NCBI GenBank assembly: GCA_900315795.1
Contig: ONAM01000010.1
Span: 1 to 64,000, forward strand
Length of the DNA: 64,000 bases
Direction: 5' to 3'
Source of the DNA: Candidatus Avelusimicrobium caledoniensis
GTDB taxonomy: Bacteria; Elusimicrobiota; Elusimicrobia; Elusimicrobiales; Elusimicrobiaceae
The notes under the pieces are model-generated. The model was not told the DNA's origin. It did no database searches and saw only the letters and a list, made by a program, of their open reading frames with translations. The position numbers and the translations under genes are program-made. This document shows, in pieces, positions 43,559-53,694 of this stretch. The number at the start of each line of letters is the position of its first letter. Within the stretch, counting starts at the first letter, position 1.

Positions 43559-44664
43559 AAAAACTGTTTTTAATTGCTTTGATTGCTGTTTTTACACTAA
43601 GTGCTTGCCGCACGTTTCGTATTGGCCCCAAAGGCGAGGGCGAATATGTAACGGCTGAGTCTTTAGTCCCCTATGATGAAAACAACTTACGCCAAATGAA
43701 AAAAGACGGCATTTTAGCTGCCCAACGCGCGGCAGTGGAAAAGGTAGCCGGCGTGTTTATTTCTTCGGCCACCACCGTGGACCAAGCGCAACTGGTGGAA
43801 GATAAAATTACATCCAAATCAGCCGGATTTATCCGCCACAGCCACGTACAAAAATCATACCGCAAAGGCGATGAATTTTATACGAAAATCAAAGCCATGG
43901 TGCTTGTCAAAGACATTGGCGATATTATCAAACAATCCGAATCGGATGCGTTTGCCAAAAAAACAACTATTATCGTGGCCTCACATGAAACCGTCGGCGA
44001 CGACATTTCACTTCGCCAAGATTGCAAACAAGCCATTTACCGTGCGCTTAAAAACCAACCGTTTTCTCTGGTCAACGGGGACAATTTGAGTCAAAACAAC
44101 TTGGATAACCCCAACCCCGCCATTGATAAAGCCCGCACGGAAGGGGCACGCTTTATTATCGTGGCAGATGCGGCTACCCATCCGTTAGAAACGCTGACCA
44201 ATACCGCTGTTTCTCCGTTTAAATCGTACCGCGCGCGCGCCAATTTACACGTATACGCGACCAACAATTATGCGGTGGTAGCCGAAGGGGCCCAACAGCA
44301 AAGCGGCTTAGATCCGTTGCCGGAAATTGCCGCGCAAAAATCTATTTCCGCCGCGTGTGAATCGGCCGCCAAACAACTGGCCGAGCCGATTAACGCAGCT
44401 ATCAATTCCGCTAAAGTTTTCCACATAACGGTCAAAGACGTCAACACGATTGAACGCCTCAAACAAATCCAAGACATCTTTAAAGACTTGCGTGAAATTG
44501 AAGAATTCAATCTGGTGCGCTATGCAAACTCCAGTGCCCAGTTTGACGTGTCGGCCAATATCGCCACCGCGGAAGAATTGACAGCTAAAATCATCCGACG
44601 CTATAACGTCAACTTTACCGTGGTATCCACCACGCCATCTGCCATTGTATTGAGTTTTAACTGA
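43555..44664 (+). CDS. Predicted lipoprotein with LPP20/FlgT-like N-terminal domain
   Basis: 369 aa. Lipobox LSAC (Cys18). The N-terminal half (ILAAQRAAVEKVAGVFISS through YTKIKAMVLV) has the alanine-rich helix and strand pattern of LPP20/FlgT-N domains. A middle Rossmann-like part (about 135-240) contains IIVADAATHP, resembling CsgG-type or FlgT middle domains. The C-terminal part is a repeat of a small alpha/beta domain ending in SAIVLSFN. Together with the preceding lipoprotein it may form an envelope ring or pore component (inference). Just upstream of comM. Confidence 0.7.
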   Translation: MKKLFLIALIAVFTLSACRTFRIGPKGEGEYVTAESLVPYDENNLRQMKKDGILAAQRAAVEKVAGVFISSATTVDQAQLVEDKITSKSAGFIRHSHVQKSYRKGDEFYTKIKAMVLVKDIGDIIKQSESDAFAKKTTIIVASHETVGDDISLRQDCKQAIYRALKNQPFSLVNGDNLSQNNLDNPNPAIDKARTEGARFIIVADAATHPLETLTNTAVSPFKSYRARANLHVYATNNYAVVAEGAQQQSGLDPLPEIAAQKSISAACESAAKQLAEPINAAINSAKVFHITVKDVNTIERLKQIQDIFKDLREIEEFNLVRYANSSAQFDVSANIATAEELTAKIIRRYNVNFTVVSTTPSAIVLSFN

Positions 44665-44666
44665 TT

Positions 44667-46205
44667 ATGTTAGCCAATATCTGCACCGGAGCCATTAAAG
44701 GCATAGAGGGGTTTGAAGTCCGCGTGGAAGTGGACCTTGCCCCCGGCTTGCCCAATTTGGCGGTAGTCGGCCTGCCCGATGTAGAAGTGCGCGAAAGCAA
44801 AGAAAGAGTCAACGCCGCTGTACGCAACAGCGGTTTTGATTTTCCGAGCAAACGTGTTACCGTCAATTTAAGCCCCGCCGAACGGCGTAAAAGCGGCACC
44901 CATTTTGACTTACCGATGGCACTGGGTATCTTAGTCGCCAGCGACCAACTTTCTCCGGCCGCCATAGACAAATTAAAAAATTTTTTAGTGCTGGGAGAAC
45001 TGGCCTTAGACGGGTCGTTGCGTCCGTGCGCGGGCGTGCTACCCATGCTGATTTCCTGCCAAAAACTGGGCAAAACGGCCATTATCCCCCCGCAAAACGT
45101 GTTGGAAGGACAAGTATCTTCCGCCCCGTTTATTACGCCACACACATTGCGCGAACTGGTAGATTATTTGGAAGGAAGAGCAGACGAAAATGCCGTCAAA
45201 ATCAATTTTATCCCGCAAGAAGAATCAGCCCCGCAAACCGAACTTGATTTTTCCGATGTCAAAGGCCAAGCCCTTGCCAAACGCGCCTTAGAAATTGCCG
45301 CCGCAGGCGGACATAACGTGCTGATGATCGGGTTGCCCGGTACGGGTAAAAGCATGCTCGCCAAACGTTTCCCCGGTATCTTACCGCCGCTTACGCAAGA
45401 GGAAGCGTTGGAAATTACGAAGATTTATTCCATTTGCAATTTAATGGGAAAAAGCAAACTCTTAACCCAACGTCCGTTTCGCGATCCGCACCACACCATT
45501 TCCGATGTGGCGTTAATCGGCGGCGGTTCTAACCCGCGCCCGGGTGAAGTGTCGCTGGCGCACAACGGCGTTCTCTTTTTAGACGAATTTGCCGAATTTT
45601 CCCGCTCGTCCTTAGAAGTTTTACGCGAGCCCTTAGAAAACGGACAAGTTACTATTTCCCGCGCCAAAGAAACCGTTTCGTATCCGGCCCGTTTTACGCT
45701 CGTAGCCGCCATGAACCCGTGCCCGTGCGGTAATTTGGGTAATCCCTTAAAACCGTGTACGTGTACGCCTATGCAAATCAACCGCTACAAATCGCGCATT
45801 TCGGGGCCGCTCTTGGACCGTATTGATTTAACCGTCAATTTAAACCCGGTTAAATACACCGATTGGAATAAACAAAGCGAGGGCGAAACTTCGGCCCAGA
45901 TTAGAGAACGTGTCTTAAAAGCGCGTGAAATTCAGCGCAAACGCTTTGCGGGCACCAACACAACCGCCAATGCGTTTATGTCGGCCAAACAGCTTAAAGA
46001 ATTTTGCCCGCTACCGGCGGGAGCAGACGCTATTTTAGAGGCCGCCATGCGTAAATTCGGCTTAAGTGCACGCAGTTTAGATAAAATTTTGAAAACAGCC
46101 CGCACCATTGCCGATTTAGAGGGCTCTGCCAACATTGAAACAAAACATCTGGTGGAAGTGATGCAATACCGTCCGCTGGACCGCAAAGGAGTGGCTGACG
46201 TATGA
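44667..46205 (+). CDS. comM: ComM/YifB family AAA+ helicase
   Basis: 512 aa. N-terminal Lon-protease-like fold domain (about 1-170, GAIKGIEGFEVRVEVDLAPG), Mg-chelatase AAA+ domain with Walker A GLPGTGKSMLAKR and the Walker B NGVLFLDEFAEF, a Cys cluster MNPCPCGNLGNPLKPCTC, and the C-terminal YifB domain. ComM is a hexameric helicase that extends branch migration during natural transformation. The stop overlaps dprA start by 4 bp, so both transformation genes are coupled. Confidence 0.95.
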   Translation: MLANICTGAIKGIEGFEVRVEVDLAPGLPNLAVVGLPDVEVRESKERVNAAVRNSGFDFPSKRVTVNLSPAERRKSGTHFDLPMALGILVASDQLSPAAIDKLKNFLVLGELALDGSLRPCAGVLPMLISCQKLGKTAIIPPQNVLEGQVSSAPFITPHTLRELVDYLEGRADENAVKINFIPQEESAPQTELDFSDVKGQALAKRALEIAAAGGHNVLMIGLPGTGKSMLAKRFPGILPPLTQEEALEITKIYSICNLMGKSKLLTQRPFRDPHHTISDVALIGGGSNPRPGEVSLAHNGVLFLDEFAEFSRSSLEVLREPLENGQVTISRAKETVSYPARFTLVAAMNPCPCGNLGNPLKPCTCTPMQINRYKSRISGPLLDRIDLTVNLNPVKYTDWNKQSEGETSAQIRERVLKAREIQRKRFAGTNTTANAFMSAKQLKEFCPLPAGADAILEAAMRKFGLSARSLDKILKTARTIADLEGSANIETKHLVEVMQYRPLDRKGVADV

Positions 46206-47338
46206 ACCCGTCTATTTCTTCGGCTGAACGCTTGGCCCGTATCCAATTAAACGCATTTTTATATTTGCGTGCCGATTGGTTGGAACGGCTGATAGAAATT
46301 TTCGGCTCGGCCCAAGAAATTCTGCGTCAAGACGCTAAAACGCTGTCGCAAGAAGCCAATTTAAACCCCGATACCGCCGCCAAACTTCTGCAAGCCGCTT
46401 TCTCTGTTAATCCGCAAGAGGAGTGGGATAAAACTGCCAAACTAAACGGTCATATTTACGTGCCGGAAGATGATGAATATCCGCAATCTTTACGTAACTG
46501 CAAGGAAGCCCCGTTGGCTATTTATGTACTGGGGAAATTACCGCCGGACGAACATGCGTGCGTAGCCATGGTAGGTACGCGCAAAATTACGCCCTACGGC
46601 CGGCGCGTAGCCCGCAAATTGGGCGAAGAACTGGCAAGTGCGGGTGTAACCATTGTCAGCGGGCTCGCCCGCGGCATTGATAGTGAAGCGCATGCCGCGG
46701 CCGTGCGCCTTAAAAAACCGACGGTTGCCGTTATCGGTACCGGTATCGGGCGGTGCTATCCGGCCGAAAACCGTGCCTTGGAAAAGGCCTTACTAGAACA
46801 CGGCGGCGCGGTGGTATCCGAACTGCCCTTTAACAGCCCGCCCAACGCATTTCATTTTCCGCGCAGAAACCGCATTATTGCGGCGTTATCACAACCCGTT
46901 GTCGTCGTAGAAGGCGAAGTTAAATCGGGCGCGCTAATTACCGCCAAACTCGCTTTGGAAATGGGAAAAGACGTTTTAGCCGTGCCCGGCCCGATAGACA
47001 GCCCGCAGTCCGGCGGCCCCAATTCGCTTACCCGGCAAGGGGCGGGGGTTGTAACTTCCGTCGCAGATATACTAGACTATATACCACAGCAGTCGCGCTT
47101 TGGGTTGGACACGCGTTTCTTTGAACATGCCACCCAAACGCCGGATAAACCGCAAGAAACATTAACGCCGCGCCAACAACAGGTAATGCAAATTATCGGC
47201 ACGGGTTCTTGCAGTTTGGACCAAGTGGCCGAATCGTTAGGCGCAGATGTGCCCGAAACGGCCGGACTGTTATTTGAACTGGAAGTACAGGGCTTTTTAG
47301 CGTGTGAGAACGGCCTGTACAGTAAAAGCAAATTTTAA
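46202..47338 (+). CDS. dprA: DNA processing protein DprA
   Basis: 378 aa. Loads RecA on incoming single-stranded DNA in natural transformation. N-terminal HhH/SAM-like helices, the Rossmann core (VAMVGTRKITPYGRR, IVSGLARGIDSEAHAAA, FPRRNRIIAALSQ), and a C-terminal winged-helix domain (about 315-378). Follows comM with an ATGA overlap; the pair suggests the cell can be transformable, and type IV pilins are the usual uptake machinery. Confidence 0.95.
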   Translation: MNPSISSAERLARIQLNAFLYLRADWLERLIEIFGSAQEILRQDAKTLSQEANLNPDTAAKLLQAAFSVNPQEEWDKTAKLNGHIYVPEDDEYPQSLRNCKEAPLAIYVLGKLPPDEHACVAMVGTRKITPYGRRVARKLGEELASAGVTIVSGLARGIDSEAHAAAVRLKKPTVAVIGTGIGRCYPAENRALEKALLEHGGAVVSELPFNSPPNAFHFPRRNRIIAALSQPVVVVEGEVKSGALITAKLALEMGKDVLAVPGPIDSPQSGGPNSLTRQGAGVVTSVADILDYIPQQSRFGLDTRFFEHATQTPDKPQETLTPRQQQVMQIIGTGSCSLDQVAESLGADVPETAGLLFELEVQGFLACENGLYSKSKF

Positions 47339-47357
47339 ACTGATAAGGAAGTGAATT

Positions 47358-49634
47358 ATGGCAACGAATATCAAAGGGAAAAAACTTGTCATTGTGGAGT
47401 CTCCCACCAAACAAAAAACGATCAGCAAAATTTTAGGTAATGACTTTTTAGTGCGCAGCTCGTTCGGGCACGTGCGTGATTTGCCCCAGCACGATATGGG
47501 GGTGGATATTGACAATAACTTTACCCCCACGTACGAACCCGTCCCCCGGGCCAAAAAAATGCTCCCGGAGCTTAACGCGGCGGCTAAAAACGCGCCGGAA
47601 ATTTACCTCGCTACCGACCCTGACCGCGAGGGGGAAGCGATCGCGTGGCACTTGGTAGAATTATTAAAACTGCCCAAAGAGCGTTACCAACGTATTTTCT
47701 TTCACGAAATTACTCCGGCCGCTATCAAAGAATCGTTTTCGCATGCACGTAAAATTGACGAAAACCTCGTCAATGCCCAACAGGCGCGGCGCATTTTGGA
47801 CCGCATCGTCGGTTACAAATTATCCCCCCTCTTGTGGAAAAAAATTACCCGCGGCCTCTCTGCCGGACGGGTACAATCGGTAGCGGTACGGTTACTGGCC
47901 GAACGCGCCAAAGAAATTAAAGATTTTAAAGAGCAAGACTATTGGACCCTCTCCGCACAATTTGAAAAACCGAATACGGCTCCTAAATTTTGGGCGCGCG
48001 TAACCAAATGGCAAGGCAAAAACATAGAACAAACTACTACCTACCATTTATTTGCCGAAGACTATAAAGTCAAAAATACCGTTTTTGATAACGAGGCCAA
48101 ATTAGCCCCCTTGTCCGAAGTATTGCGCAAAGGGCCTAACACGGTTGTTAAAGTAGAGAAAAAAGAAGTCAAACAAAAACCAAAACCGCCTTTTATCACG
48201 AGCTCCTTACAACAAGACGCTTATAATAAACTCGGGTTTTCTTCCCAAAAAACGATGATGACGGCCCAAACGCTTTACGAAGGTATTGACGTAGAAGGTC
48301 AAACCGTCGGCTTGATTACCTATATGCGTACGGACTCGTTTAATGTATCTAAATTGTTGCAAGAACAAACGAAAAAATTTATCGGCGAAAAATACGGTGC
48401 GCAATTCGTGCCCGCCAAACAACCCATTTACAAAAGCAAAGTAATGGGCGCGCAGGAAGCACACGAATCTATCCACCCGACCGATGTGCGCCGCACGCCG
48501 CAAAACTTAAAACCGTTTTTAACGTCCGACCAATACAAACTCTATGAACTCATCTGGCTTCGCTTTGTGGCCAGCCAAATGGCAGATGCCGTTTTTAATA
48601 CCGTAGCCATTGACATTGCCGCCGGCGACGAGAAAACGTGTCTGTTGCGCGCCAACGGCCGCACCGTTAAATTCCCCGGCTACTTATCCATTTACAAAGA
48701 CCAAGACGAAGAAGAAAATAACGAAGAAAGCACCAGCGCGCTTCTTCCCGTGCTCGCAGAAGGCGACACGCTTAACTTGTTAGACATCAGCTCCAAAGCG
48801 CACAAAACGACTCCGCCACCGTGCTACAACGAAGCCAGTTTAATTAAAACGCTTGAAAAACACGGTATCGGCCGTCCGTCCACCTACGCGCCAACGATTA
48901 AAACCATTTTGGACCGTAAATATATTGCCCGCCAACCCAAAACCAGTAAGCTCATTGCTACGGATCTGGGGATCACGGTAACGGAAAGCTTAAAAGGGTT
49001 TTTCAAAGAGATTATGGACCTATCCTATACCGCCGACGTGGAAGAAAAATTAGACGAAGTCGCCGAAGGCGGACAAAAATGGGTAAAACTGTTATCCGAT
49101 TTTTACGTCAATTTCAAGCGCGAACTGGACGAAGCCGATAAAGGCATGCAACGCCCGGCCGCGCAACCCACCGAGGAAAAATGCCCCGTCTGCGGTAAAT
49201 TTATGCTTAAAAAACGCAGCCGCTTTGGGGAATATCTCGTGTGTAGCGACGAAACCTGCAAAGGCAAAATCAATCTTTCCAGCTCCGGCGAAAAAGTCGC
49301 CCCCGAACCAACTAATGAAGTGTGCGACAAATGCGGCTCGCCGATGGTTATTCGCACCGGACGGCGCGGCAAATTCATGGCGTGCTCGGCCTACCCGAAA
49401 TGCAAAAACACCTACTCTGTGGACGCCGAGGGCAAAAAAGTCGCCTCTACCGGGCCGATCGTTACGGACCGCTTGTGCGAAAAATGCGGCAAGCCGTTTG
49501 TATTACGTTCTTCGCGCCGCGGGGAATTTTTGGGTTGTTCGGGTTATCCTAAATGCAAAACTATCGTTACGGTAACGCCGGAAGAAATCGCCCAGATCAA
49601 AGCCGCACACGAAGCTAAACAGAAAAAGAATTAG
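47358..49634 (+). CDS. topA: DNA topoisomerase I
   Basis: 758 aa type IA topoisomerase that relaxes negative supercoils. TOPRIM domain with VIVESPTKQKTISK and TDPDREGEAIAWH, catalytic Tyr322 in GLITYMRTDSFNVS, and three C-terminal zinc ribbons (CPVCGK, CDKCGS, CEKCGK). Sits between dprA and xer, an order common in many bacteria. Preceded by AAGGAAG. Confidence 0.96.
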   Translation: MATNIKGKKLVIVESPTKQKTISKILGNDFLVRSSFGHVRDLPQHDMGVDIDNNFTPTYEPVPRAKKMLPELNAAAKNAPEIYLATDPDREGEAIAWHLVELLKLPKERYQRIFFHEITPAAIKESFSHARKIDENLVNAQQARRILDRIVGYKLSPLLWKKITRGLSAGRVQSVAVRLLAERAKEIKDFKEQDYWTLSAQFEKPNTAPKFWARVTKWQGKNIEQTTTYHLFAEDYKVKNTVFDNEAKLAPLSEVLRKGPNTVVKVEKKEVKQKPKPPFITSSLQQDAYNKLGFSSQKTMMTAQTLYEGIDVEGQTVGLITYMRTDSFNVSKLLQEQTKKFIGEKYGAQFVPAKQPIYKSKVMGAQEAHESIHPTDVRRTPQNLKPFLTSDQYKLYELIWLRFVASQMADAVFNTVAIDIAAGDEKTCLLRANGRTVKFPGYLSIYKDQDEEENNEESTSALLPVLAEGDTLNLLDISSKAHKTTPPPCYNEASLIKTLEKHGIGRPSTYAPTIKTILDRKYIARQPKTSKLIATDLGITVTESLKGFFKEIMDLSYTADVEEKLDEVAEGGQKWVKLLSDFYVNFKRELDEADKGMQRPAAQPTEEKCPVCGKFMLKKRSRFGEYLVCSDETCKGKINLSSSGEKVAPEPTNEVCDKCGSPMVIRTGRRGKFMACSAYPKCKNTYSVDAEGKKVASTGPIVTDRLCEKCGKPFVLRSSRRGEFLGCSGYPKCKTIVTVTPEEIAQIKAAHEAKQKKN

Positions 49635-49645
49635 AGGGTTATCCC

Positions 49646-50524
49646 GTGGAAGAATGGGTGGACGCTTTTTTACTTCAGTTGCAAAATAAAAATTTCTCCC
49701 CGATGACTATAAAAAGTTACCGGGCAGACTTGGAGGAGTTTTTATCTTTTTGCGCCCAACGAAATATCCGGGAAGTATCCCAATTCTCATCCACCAATAT
49801 CCGCTCGTTTCTGGCCGCGTTGCAAACGCAAAAAAATCCGTCCCGCAACACCATGTTGCGCAAGATTGCCTCGCTGCGCAGTTTTGCCGCCTATTTATTG
49901 GAGCAAGGCGAATTATTGCGAAACCCGTTTAAATTACTGCCGGCTCCCAAACGCCAAAAAATCTTACCCAAATTTTTGACTGTGCCGGAAACAGAGCAAC
50001 TCTTAGATACCGCCGCCCATACCAAAATGGCCCCGCGCGACCGCGCCTTATTTGAATTGATGTACTCAAGCGGTCTGCGCCGCAGTGAAGTAGTGGGGCT
50101 CAAAATAAGCGATGTAGATTTTTTTAACGGTATTGTTAAAGTGTTTGGGAAAGGGTCTAAAGAACGTTTAGTACCGGTAACCGATGAGGCGTTGGCAGCT
50201 ATCAAAGATTATTTGGCGTGCCGTAAAAACCCACAATCACAAGAAGCACTTTTCCTCAACCGTAACGGCAAACCCTTAACGGGCGACGGGCTTGCGTACA
50301 TCTTTAAAAATACGGCTATCGCGGCGCATTTAGTGCGCAAAGTAACGCCGCACAGTTTGCGACACTCGTTTGCTACGCACTTACTTAATAACGGGTGCGA
50401 TTTACGCAGTTTGCAGGAAATGCTGGGCCACAAAAGTTTGGCGGCTACCCAAGTTTATACCCATGTGTCTGTTGAAAAATTAAAAAGCGTGTATCAACAC
50501 GCACATCCGAAGTGTAAGGAGTAA
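49646..50524 (+). CDS. xerC: Tyrosine recombinase XerC/XerD
   Basis: 292 aa. N-terminal SAM-like DNA-binding domain (about 1-90) and catalytic domain with Arg145 in SGLRRSE, Lys in GKGSKER, HSLRHSFATH, GHKS and nucleophile Tyr271 in TQVYTHVS. Resolves chromosome dimers at dif. GTG start; the ribosome site is weak (GAGGG 8 nt upstream). As the only Xer in the window it may be XerC, XerD or the sole XerH-like enzyme, so the symbol is approximate. A dif site was not found. Confidence 0.88.
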   Translation: MEEWVDAFLLQLQNKNFSPMTIKSYRADLEEFLSFCAQRNIREVSQFSSTNIRSFLAALQTQKNPSRNTMLRKIASLRSFAAYLLEQGELLRNPFKLLPAPKRQKILPKFLTVPETEQLLDTAAHTKMAPRDRALFELMYSSGLRRSEVVGLKISDVDFFNGIVKVFGKGSKERLVPVTDEALAAIKDYLACRKNPQSQEALFLNRNGKPLTGDGLAYIFKNTAIAAHLVRKVTPHSLRHSFATHLLNNGCDLRSLQEMLGHKSLAATQVYTHVSVEKLKSVYQHAHPKCKE

Positions 50525-50526
50525 AA

Positions 50527-51492
50527 ATGATTGGGGTAGGTATTGATATTGGCGGAACATTTGTTAAATTATTCGTCTTAAACGAACAAGGGCAGACGTT
50601 GCGCATGGATAAAATTGAAACCGATTATAGCAAAGGATCTGCGGGTTTTATTGACCAACTGGCGGGTTTTATCAACCGTTTCAAACAAGAATATGCCGGA
50701 CAACCGTTAGCCGTAGCGGTGGGAGCCCCGGGGGATGTAGATAACAAAAACGGCATTTTGCGCTACAACCCCAATTTAAAATTTACCGATGTAGATGCTT
50801 GGCCGATTGCTAAGCAACTCTACGAAAAAACAGGCATTTTGCCCCGCGTCGCCAACGACGCTACGCTCGCCGCTTGGGGCGTTTATGAAACCGATTTACA
50901 CCGTCAAGGCACTAACGTGCTCGTGGTAACCCTAGGCACGGGCGTTGGCGGCGGACTAATTTTAAACAAGGAATTGTACCAAGGTTCCAACGGCACAGCC
51001 GGCGAAATCGGGCATATGAAAATTGCCGATACCGCTACCGGCCCGTTGTGCGGGTGCGGCATGCGCGGTTGTTTGGAAGCGTTTGTAGGAACTATCGGCA
51101 TTAAACGGCGCGTGTTAGAGGCAGTAAAAAAAGAGCCGCAAAGCCAACTGGCACAACTTGTTCAAAAAGAAGAAGATTTTAAAATTGAAGTCGTCTTTCA
51201 AGCGGCCGAAAAGGGATGCCCCGTAGCACTTAAAATTTGGGAAGATACCGGCTATTATTTGGGAATCGGTATTGCTAACTTTGTACTCATGATAGACGTA
51301 GATACCGTAGTGCTTACGGGGGGTGTATCGGGGGCGGCTGCTTACTTTATGCCCGCATTAAAACGCGTACTGGAAAAACAAACTTTTAAAACCCCGTTTA
51401 AACAATTAAAATTATTAGTATCCCAAAATCCCCATGTAGGAGGAGTCGGCGCGGCACTGTACGCAATTCGTCACGCCAAAAACCCACGTTAA
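50527..51492 (+). CDS. ROK family sugar kinase (probable glucokinase)
   Basis: 321 aa. ATP-binding GIDIGGTFVKLFVL, catalytic Asp in VANDATLAAWGV, GTGVGGGLILN, the substrate motif AGEIGHM and the ROK zinc-site CGCGMRGCLEAF. Phosphorylates glucose or a related hexose. No repressor DNA-binding domain, so it is the kinase type. It starts 2 bp after the recombinase stop behind AAGGAG. Confidence 0.9.
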   Translation: MIGVGIDIGGTFVKLFVLNEQGQTLRMDKIETDYSKGSAGFIDQLAGFINRFKQEYAGQPLAVAVGAPGDVDNKNGILRYNPNLKFTDVDAWPIAKQLYEKTGILPRVANDATLAAWGVYETDLHRQGTNVLVVTLGTGVGGGLILNKELYQGSNGTAGEIGHMKIADTATGPLCGCGMRGCLEAFVGTIGIKRRVLEAVKKEPQSQLAQLVQKEEDFKIEVVFQAAEKGCPVALKIWEDTGYYLGIGIANFVLMIDVDTVVLTGGVSGAAAYFMPALKRVLEKQTFKTPFKQLKLLVSQNPHVGGVGAALYAIRHAKNPR

Positions 51493-51495
51493 ATT

Positions 51496-53682
51496 ATGCG
51501 TAAGAGTTGGTTTTTTATCCTCGGATTATTTCCCCTTGTTTCGTTGCACGCGCAGGAGCGTACGCTCCCGATGCCGGACGGGGACGGCTTCGTTTATTTC
51601 TCAGCCGATAAAGCCACCGTGGAGCCGCAAACTAAAAAATTAAATCTGACCGGAGACGTCTTACTCATTCAAAAAACGCCGGACGGCAAAAAGCGCACGC
51701 TTACCGGGGAAAATATTACTTACGATCAACAAAATACTACCATTTCTTCCGTCGGGCCTATTGTAGTAGAGGATGGTTTAGGCAGCGTGATACGGGCTAA
51801 CAATTTATCGGTTAACTACACAACTAAAGATTTCAAGGCCGACACCATAACTACCGAATATCCCCCCTTGCGCGTATTAGGCGCAAAAGAAATTTCTTCC
51901 CAAAACGGCAAATACACGTTACGCAAAGCCGAAATTACGTGCTGTGATTGCGAGGACCCGCATTATACTATTTCCGCCGGAAAAGTAACCGTTTCGCCGC
52001 AAAAACGCGTGTTCGGCACCAACGCTGTCCTCAAGTTAGACGGTTTCCCGGTGATGTATTTGCCGGTATTTTGGCGTTCTATGGATTCGCAAAAACCGTG
52101 GACCACGTACGTAGATTTTACGCAAAGTAACAAAGTCGGTTTTGGGATATTAACCTCTTCGGTATTTAAACCCGTATTTGGGTTGCGGCCTGTTTTAAAC
52201 GTGGACTATTACACGAAATCGGGCCTTGGGCTCGGCGGCGGCCTGACAGCGGTTACGTCTCCCACATTGCGCGGAAGTGCCGAGTATTATTATATCAACG
52301 ATAAAAATGCAGACGAGTTTAACTTGGCCGAAACAAAACGCTGGGGCCTGCAAGGCGGATACTGGTGGGAAATGTATGATTCGTCCGACCATTTGAACAA
52401 TGAAACCGGCGCGCTCTACCAACTGCAAACACAGTTCCGCAAAGTGTCCGACCCGTACTTCAACGATTCGTTCTTCCGCAGTAACCCCTATATTTTCATG
52501 CCGGACCAAGAAACCAACCTGGCCCTGTCACGCCAAACACGGCGCACAACGCTGCGTGTAAATTACCAGGAAAAAGAAATCTTTGCGTGGAACAAACAAA
52601 AATTCATGGCTGAAAAACGCGTCCTGCCGGAAATCAAATATATGGTGTTGCCGTTTAATGACCCACTACTAAAATTATCCCACCGCTTTGAGGTGGACGT
52701 AAACAACACCTCGCGCTTGCAATACCGGAACAATCAACCCGATGAAGAAGGCCCCTACCAACGTCAGGGCCATGCGCGTTGGACCACGGAAAAATCTATA
52801 CGCATGGGCCGCTACGTTACTTTTTTACCCAGCGCCTTTTACGATCAAAAAGTTACTTTTGACGATAATAACTACCAAGAAAAAGATGCGTGGGTAGGCC
52901 GTGTGGGAACAGATTTAAATTTACAGACGCATGCGTTTCTCGGAACAACCAATTTAGGTTACCAGTTTACCAAACGGCTCTCCACCGGCACGCTGTCGTC
53001 GGATCACTTATCGCCCGATAAAGGATTGGAACGCAACCGCGTATATATCAACCACTATTATCGCCCCACGTTTAATACCCACATACGCTTAACCGCCGGG
53101 TTTAATTTATCTGACTATACCTACGATTTATCCACCGGTATCGGGCGGGCAATTACGTGGGAACACCTCAAAGAACGCATAGAACCTTTCTTGGCAGAGT
53201 GGGGCTACAACGCACCGGACGGCTCTTTTAATTTTTTCATTCAGGACCAATATGACCTTGTCAAAAAAAATATCAGCTTTATTGCCCAATCACACTTCAA
53301 CATCAAGGGCCAACAAATCGGACTCGGCCTCAATAACTTTGCCGATTACACCGACCCCAGCTCGCTGTATACTACAAACGCAGACCGCTATACCGTAACC
53401 ACCACATGGGGATTGCGCCCCGCCAGCAAAAAATGGCTGTTAGATTTGGGAATAGATGCCTCGTTTTACCGCGGGCACACAACTACGTTTAATAAAATGC
53501 TCCGCCTGGCGCGTGATTTCCACGATGCCCGCTTAGATTTTACAATACGTAACCGCAACAAAAACTTGTCGTTTGCGCTACGTTTTACCATTTTGTGCGG
53601 CAATAAAAACCGTGAAAATGAAACTTTGCCCGAAGATACCTATATGTACCCATGGCGTCAACCGGGTGATTTAAGAGATTAA
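51496..53682 (+). CDS. lptD: LPS assembly protein LptD
   Basis: 728 aa. Signal peptide ending near LHAQE, a periplasmic OstA/LptA-like beta-jellyroll domain (about 25-170: FSADKATVEPQTKKLNLTGDV and NITYDQQNTTISS), then a large outer-membrane barrel (about 185-728). Cys pair CCDCED near residue 151 lies where LptD disulfides form. It places LPS in the outer leaflet, matching the lipid A genes at 33459-37458. The start follows lptD-typical spacing 3 bp after the ROK gene. Confidence 0.9.
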   Translation: MRKSWFFILGLFPLVSLHAQERTLPMPDGDGFVYFSADKATVEPQTKKLNLTGDVLLIQKTPDGKKRTLTGENITYDQQNTTISSVGPIVVEDGLGSVIRANNLSVNYTTKDFKADTITTEYPPLRVLGAKEISSQNGKYTLRKAEITCCDCEDPHYTISAGKVTVSPQKRVFGTNAVLKLDGFPVMYLPVFWRSMDSQKPWTTYVDFTQSNKVGFGILTSSVFKPVFGLRPVLNVDYYTKSGLGLGGGLTAVTSPTLRGSAEYYYINDKNADEFNLAETKRWGLQGGYWWEMYDSSDHLNNETGALYQLQTQFRKVSDPYFNDSFFRSNPYIFMPDQETNLALSRQTRRTTLRVNYQEKEIFAWNKQKFMAEKRVLPEIKYMVLPFNDPLLKLSHRFEVDVNNTSRLQYRNNQPDEEGPYQRQGHARWTTEKSIRMGRYVTFLPSAFYDQKVTFDDNNYQEKDAWVGRVGTDLNLQTHAFLGTTNLGYQFTKRLSTGTLSSDHLSPDKGLERNRVYINHYYRPTFNTHIRLTAGFNLSDYTYDLSTGIGRAITWEHLKERIEPFLAEWGYNAPDGSFNFFIQDQYDLVKKNISFIAQSHFNIKGQQIGLGLNNFADYTDPSSLYTTNADRYTVTTTWGLRPASKKWLLDLGIDASFYRGHTTTFNKMLRLARDFHDARLDFTIRNRNKNLSFALRFTILCGNKNRENETLPEDTYMYPWRQPGDLRD

Positions 53683-53694
53683 CAGGAGAAAAAA

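Noticed and set aside
49646-50524. Tyrosine recombinase as a phage or element integrase
   Set aside because: Its place in the comM-dprA-topA run and full XerC/D features point to the housekeeping enzyme; no attachment site or phage genes nearby.
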